Below are positions 62,845 through 64,000 of a DNA stretch of 64,000 nt, piece after piece. The stretch is from Bacillota bacterium (GTDB taxonomy: Bacteria > Bacillota > Clostridia > Oscillospirales > Oscillospiraceae). The notes below the pieces were generated by a model. It did not search any database, was not told where the DNA came from, and saw only the letters and a program-made list of their open reading frames with translations. The first letter of the stretch is position 1. Each line of letters begins with the position of its first letter. The translations under genes were made by a program, and so were the position numbers. Location of the stretch: the NCBI GenBank assembly GCA_021768085.1, contig JAETOJ010000012.1, forward strand, positions 28,721 to 92,720, given 5' to 3'.

Positions 62845-63276
62845 CTACTTTTCCGTTATTTCGCAGACCACAAAGTTCAGCTCCCGCCGGAAGAAGTCGA
62901 TCACGCCCTGCAAGGCGCTTTTCACGTGGGAATGGCTCCCCAGCAGGATCACCGTCCCGCTGAAGCGATCCAAAAAGCCCACCTCCACGTCGCCGCGCTT
63001 CAGGGCCACGTCTGCGGCCACCACCGTGGCCTCCCAGGGCGAGATGTGCAACAGGCCCAACGCCTCGCCAGTGTGATCCTCACCCAGGTGGGTGCCGATA
63101 TGGAGCCCGAGATTTTGATAGATCTCGGCATTTGGAATTCCAATGAGCTGGGCCAGGGATATTTCCTTTCCCGGCATCCGCACCCGCACCAGGCGCAGCT
63201 CTTTTCCCTTTAGATCCTCATACTTCCGGGAGAAGACCTTCTCCAGAAACTCCTCCCGCGTCATGCGCTCTCCCAT
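62845..63276 (-). CDS. eutS: EutS-like microcompartment shell protein with N-terminal extension
   Basis: 143 residues; core from residue ~30 (VRMPGKEISLAQLIGIPNAEIY, ATVVAADVALKRGDVEVGFLDRFSGTVIL) is the permuted BMC fold that forms bent hexamers. The first ~28 residues (MTREEFLEKVFSRKYEDLKGKEL) are an added amphipathic helix. Distance to the other eutS is 12 bases. Confidence 0.9.
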   Translation of the reverse strand: MGERMTREEFLEKVFSRKYEDLKGKELRLVRVRMPGKEISLAQLIGIPNAEIYQNLGLHIGTHLGEDHTGEALGLLHISPWEATVVAADVALKRGDVEVGFLDRFSGTVILLGSHSHVKSALQGVIDFFRRELNFVVCEITEK

Positions 63277-63288
63277 GGCGAACGTCCC

Positions 63289-63651
63289 TTACCGCTTCGT
63301 GATCTTGCACACGACATAGCCCATCTCGTCCCGGAAATAATCCACCACCTCGGTCAGCGCGGCGTTCACATCCGCGATGTCCCCCGAGACGATCATGGTG
63401 CCGGTAAAGCGATCGGCAAAGCCCAGATATACGTCGCCGCTCTTGACCGCAATGTCAGCGGCGATCACCGCGGACTCCGGCGGCGTCAGATTCATGATGC
63501 CGATGGCGCTGGACCCGTAGTCGATGGACGGGTTCAGCCCCAGCTTCTGGTATATGATGGGCGCGGGGCCGCCGATCACGTGGGCAAACGTGATCTCCTT
63601 GCCCGCCACGGTCTCCTGTATGATCCGAATCTGATCCTGCCGTTCGCTCAT
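63289..63651 (-). CDS. eutS: EutS-like microcompartment shell protein
   Basis: 120 residues from MSERQDQIRIIQETVAGKEITFAHVIGG, the normal EutS length. ESAVIAADIAVKSGDVYLGFADRFTGTMIV is the BMC core. Start chosen for GGGAGGG 8 bases upstream. First gene of the operon. Confidence 0.93.
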   Translation of the reverse strand: MSERQDQIRIIQETVAGKEITFAHVIGGPAPIIYQKLGLNPSIDYGSSAIGIMNLTPPESAVIAADIAVKSGDVYLGFADRFTGTMIVSGDIADVNAALTEVVDYFRDEMGYVVCKITKR

Positions 63652-63748
63652 TGCGCCGACCCTCCCTGACTGCCCGGTATGCCGCGCACAAAATCCGCCC
63701 CGCTTCCCGGAGCATTTTCGGATTTTTGCACAAAACCAGCTTGAGAAC

Positions 63749-63777
63749 AGCATACCACAGCCGCCTGACAAAGTCAA
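63749..63777 (-). promoter_or_regulatory. Promoter of the eutS-eutS-eutP operon
   Basis: Minus strand TTGACT, 17 bases, TATGCT; about 100 bases before the first eutS. Confidence 0.75.
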
Positions 63778-63781
63778 CCAC

Positions 63782-63814
63782 AAGGGTGGCACTTCATAAA
63801 GAAGTGCCACCCTT
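63782..63814 (-). terminator. Terminator of the recombinase gene
   Basis: 14-bp stem AAGGGTGGCACTTC/GAAGTGCCACCCTT; it lies 38 bases after the recombinase stop. Confidence 0.7.
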
Positions 63815-63851
63815 AGGGCTACCTGTAAAGAAATCTCTCTATGTGGGACGG

Positions 63852-64000
63852 CTATGCCGTCCTTTTCTTGCGCTTCTGCATGGTCTGATAGTAGGCCATA
63901 TATTCCCGTTCCAGCGTTTCCGGCTCCGGCGCTGTCCAAAGACCGATGGTGCTGTAGTAGATGTCCACCCGCTGATGCCGCTTGCCGTCTATCTTCTCCG
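63852..64000 (-). CDS. C-terminus of a large serine recombinase (DUF4368 type), partial
   Basis: Reading from the window end gives EKIDGKRHQRVDIYY, then 33 residues to the TAG at 63852 (ending MQKRKKRTA). The H-Q-x-V-x-I-Y-Y pattern is the C-terminus of recombinases carried by integrative elements and Tn4451-like transposons in Clostridia. The catalytic domain lies outside the window. Confidence 0.7.
   Translation of the reverse strand, partial: EKIDGKRHQRVDIYYSTIGLWTAPEPETLEREYMAYYQTMQKRKKRTA

Overview
The window is a GC-rich chromosome segment of a spore-forming Firmicute. A complete spoIIAA-spoIIAB-sigF operon, Gram-positive style sigma-A promoters, a HrcA/CIRCE heat-shock site and MurT/GatD-type wall genes point to a gut Clostridia of the Oscillospiraceae type (Flavonifractor/Lawsonibacter-like). 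The genus is an inference from gene content and composition.

Layout. 1-21 kb is mostly housekeeping: a membrane-anchored XRE regulator (cut by the window edge), a chemoreceptor with an extracytoplasmic CZB zinc domain, a glycerol/glycerol-3-phosphate operon (G3P dehydrogenase-like, FAD oxidoreductase, DUF1667, glpK), a uracil/xanthine permease behind a leader-peptide attenuator, an ECF-type sigma/membrane partner pair, spoIIA-sigF, glnS, a lipoprotein, a YitT protein and a topoisomerase IIA A subunit. 21-28 kb has two tandem secreted copper-amine-oxidase-N-like proteins, the matching topoisomerase B subunit and mreB, followed by a likely non-coding RNA gene. 29.0-42.6 kb is one unbroken minus-strand contractile-phage structural cluster. 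It holds terminase, capsid, portal, protease, connectors, sheath, tube, frameshifted tail chaperone and baseplate. No integrase, repressor, replication, lysis, fibre or normal-sized tape-measure gene is visible. 42.7-62.2 kb is core again: HD hydrolase, rlmH, metallo-hydrolase, murA, htpG, a MacB-like ABC transporter, a GNAT, a gatD/murT pair, mnmG, a small XRE/partner pair, a metallophosphoesterase, a DEAD-box helicase and a shikimate-kinase-like protein. 62.3-63.7 kb is a three-gene eutS-eutS-eutP operon, and the window ends inside a large serine recombinase.

The most unusual signals are these. (1) A dispersed, structured intergenic element, called R1 here, has at least eight copies. Its hairpin arms vary by compensatory changes, it carries a conserved internal loop, and its tails fall into subtypes. 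(2) The stripped-down phage cluster resembles a domesticated particle or gene-transfer-agent candidate with an unusual capsid-before-portal order. (3) The GatD-like protein lacks both catalytic residues of its family. (4) The uracil permease leader combines a leader peptide, pause hairpin, U-rich tract and terminator. (5) REP-like GTAG hairpins in outward-facing pairs occur, one of them read in frame inside the helicase. Coordinates of starts were chosen from ribosome-binding sites and overlaps; small errors of one or a few bases are possible.
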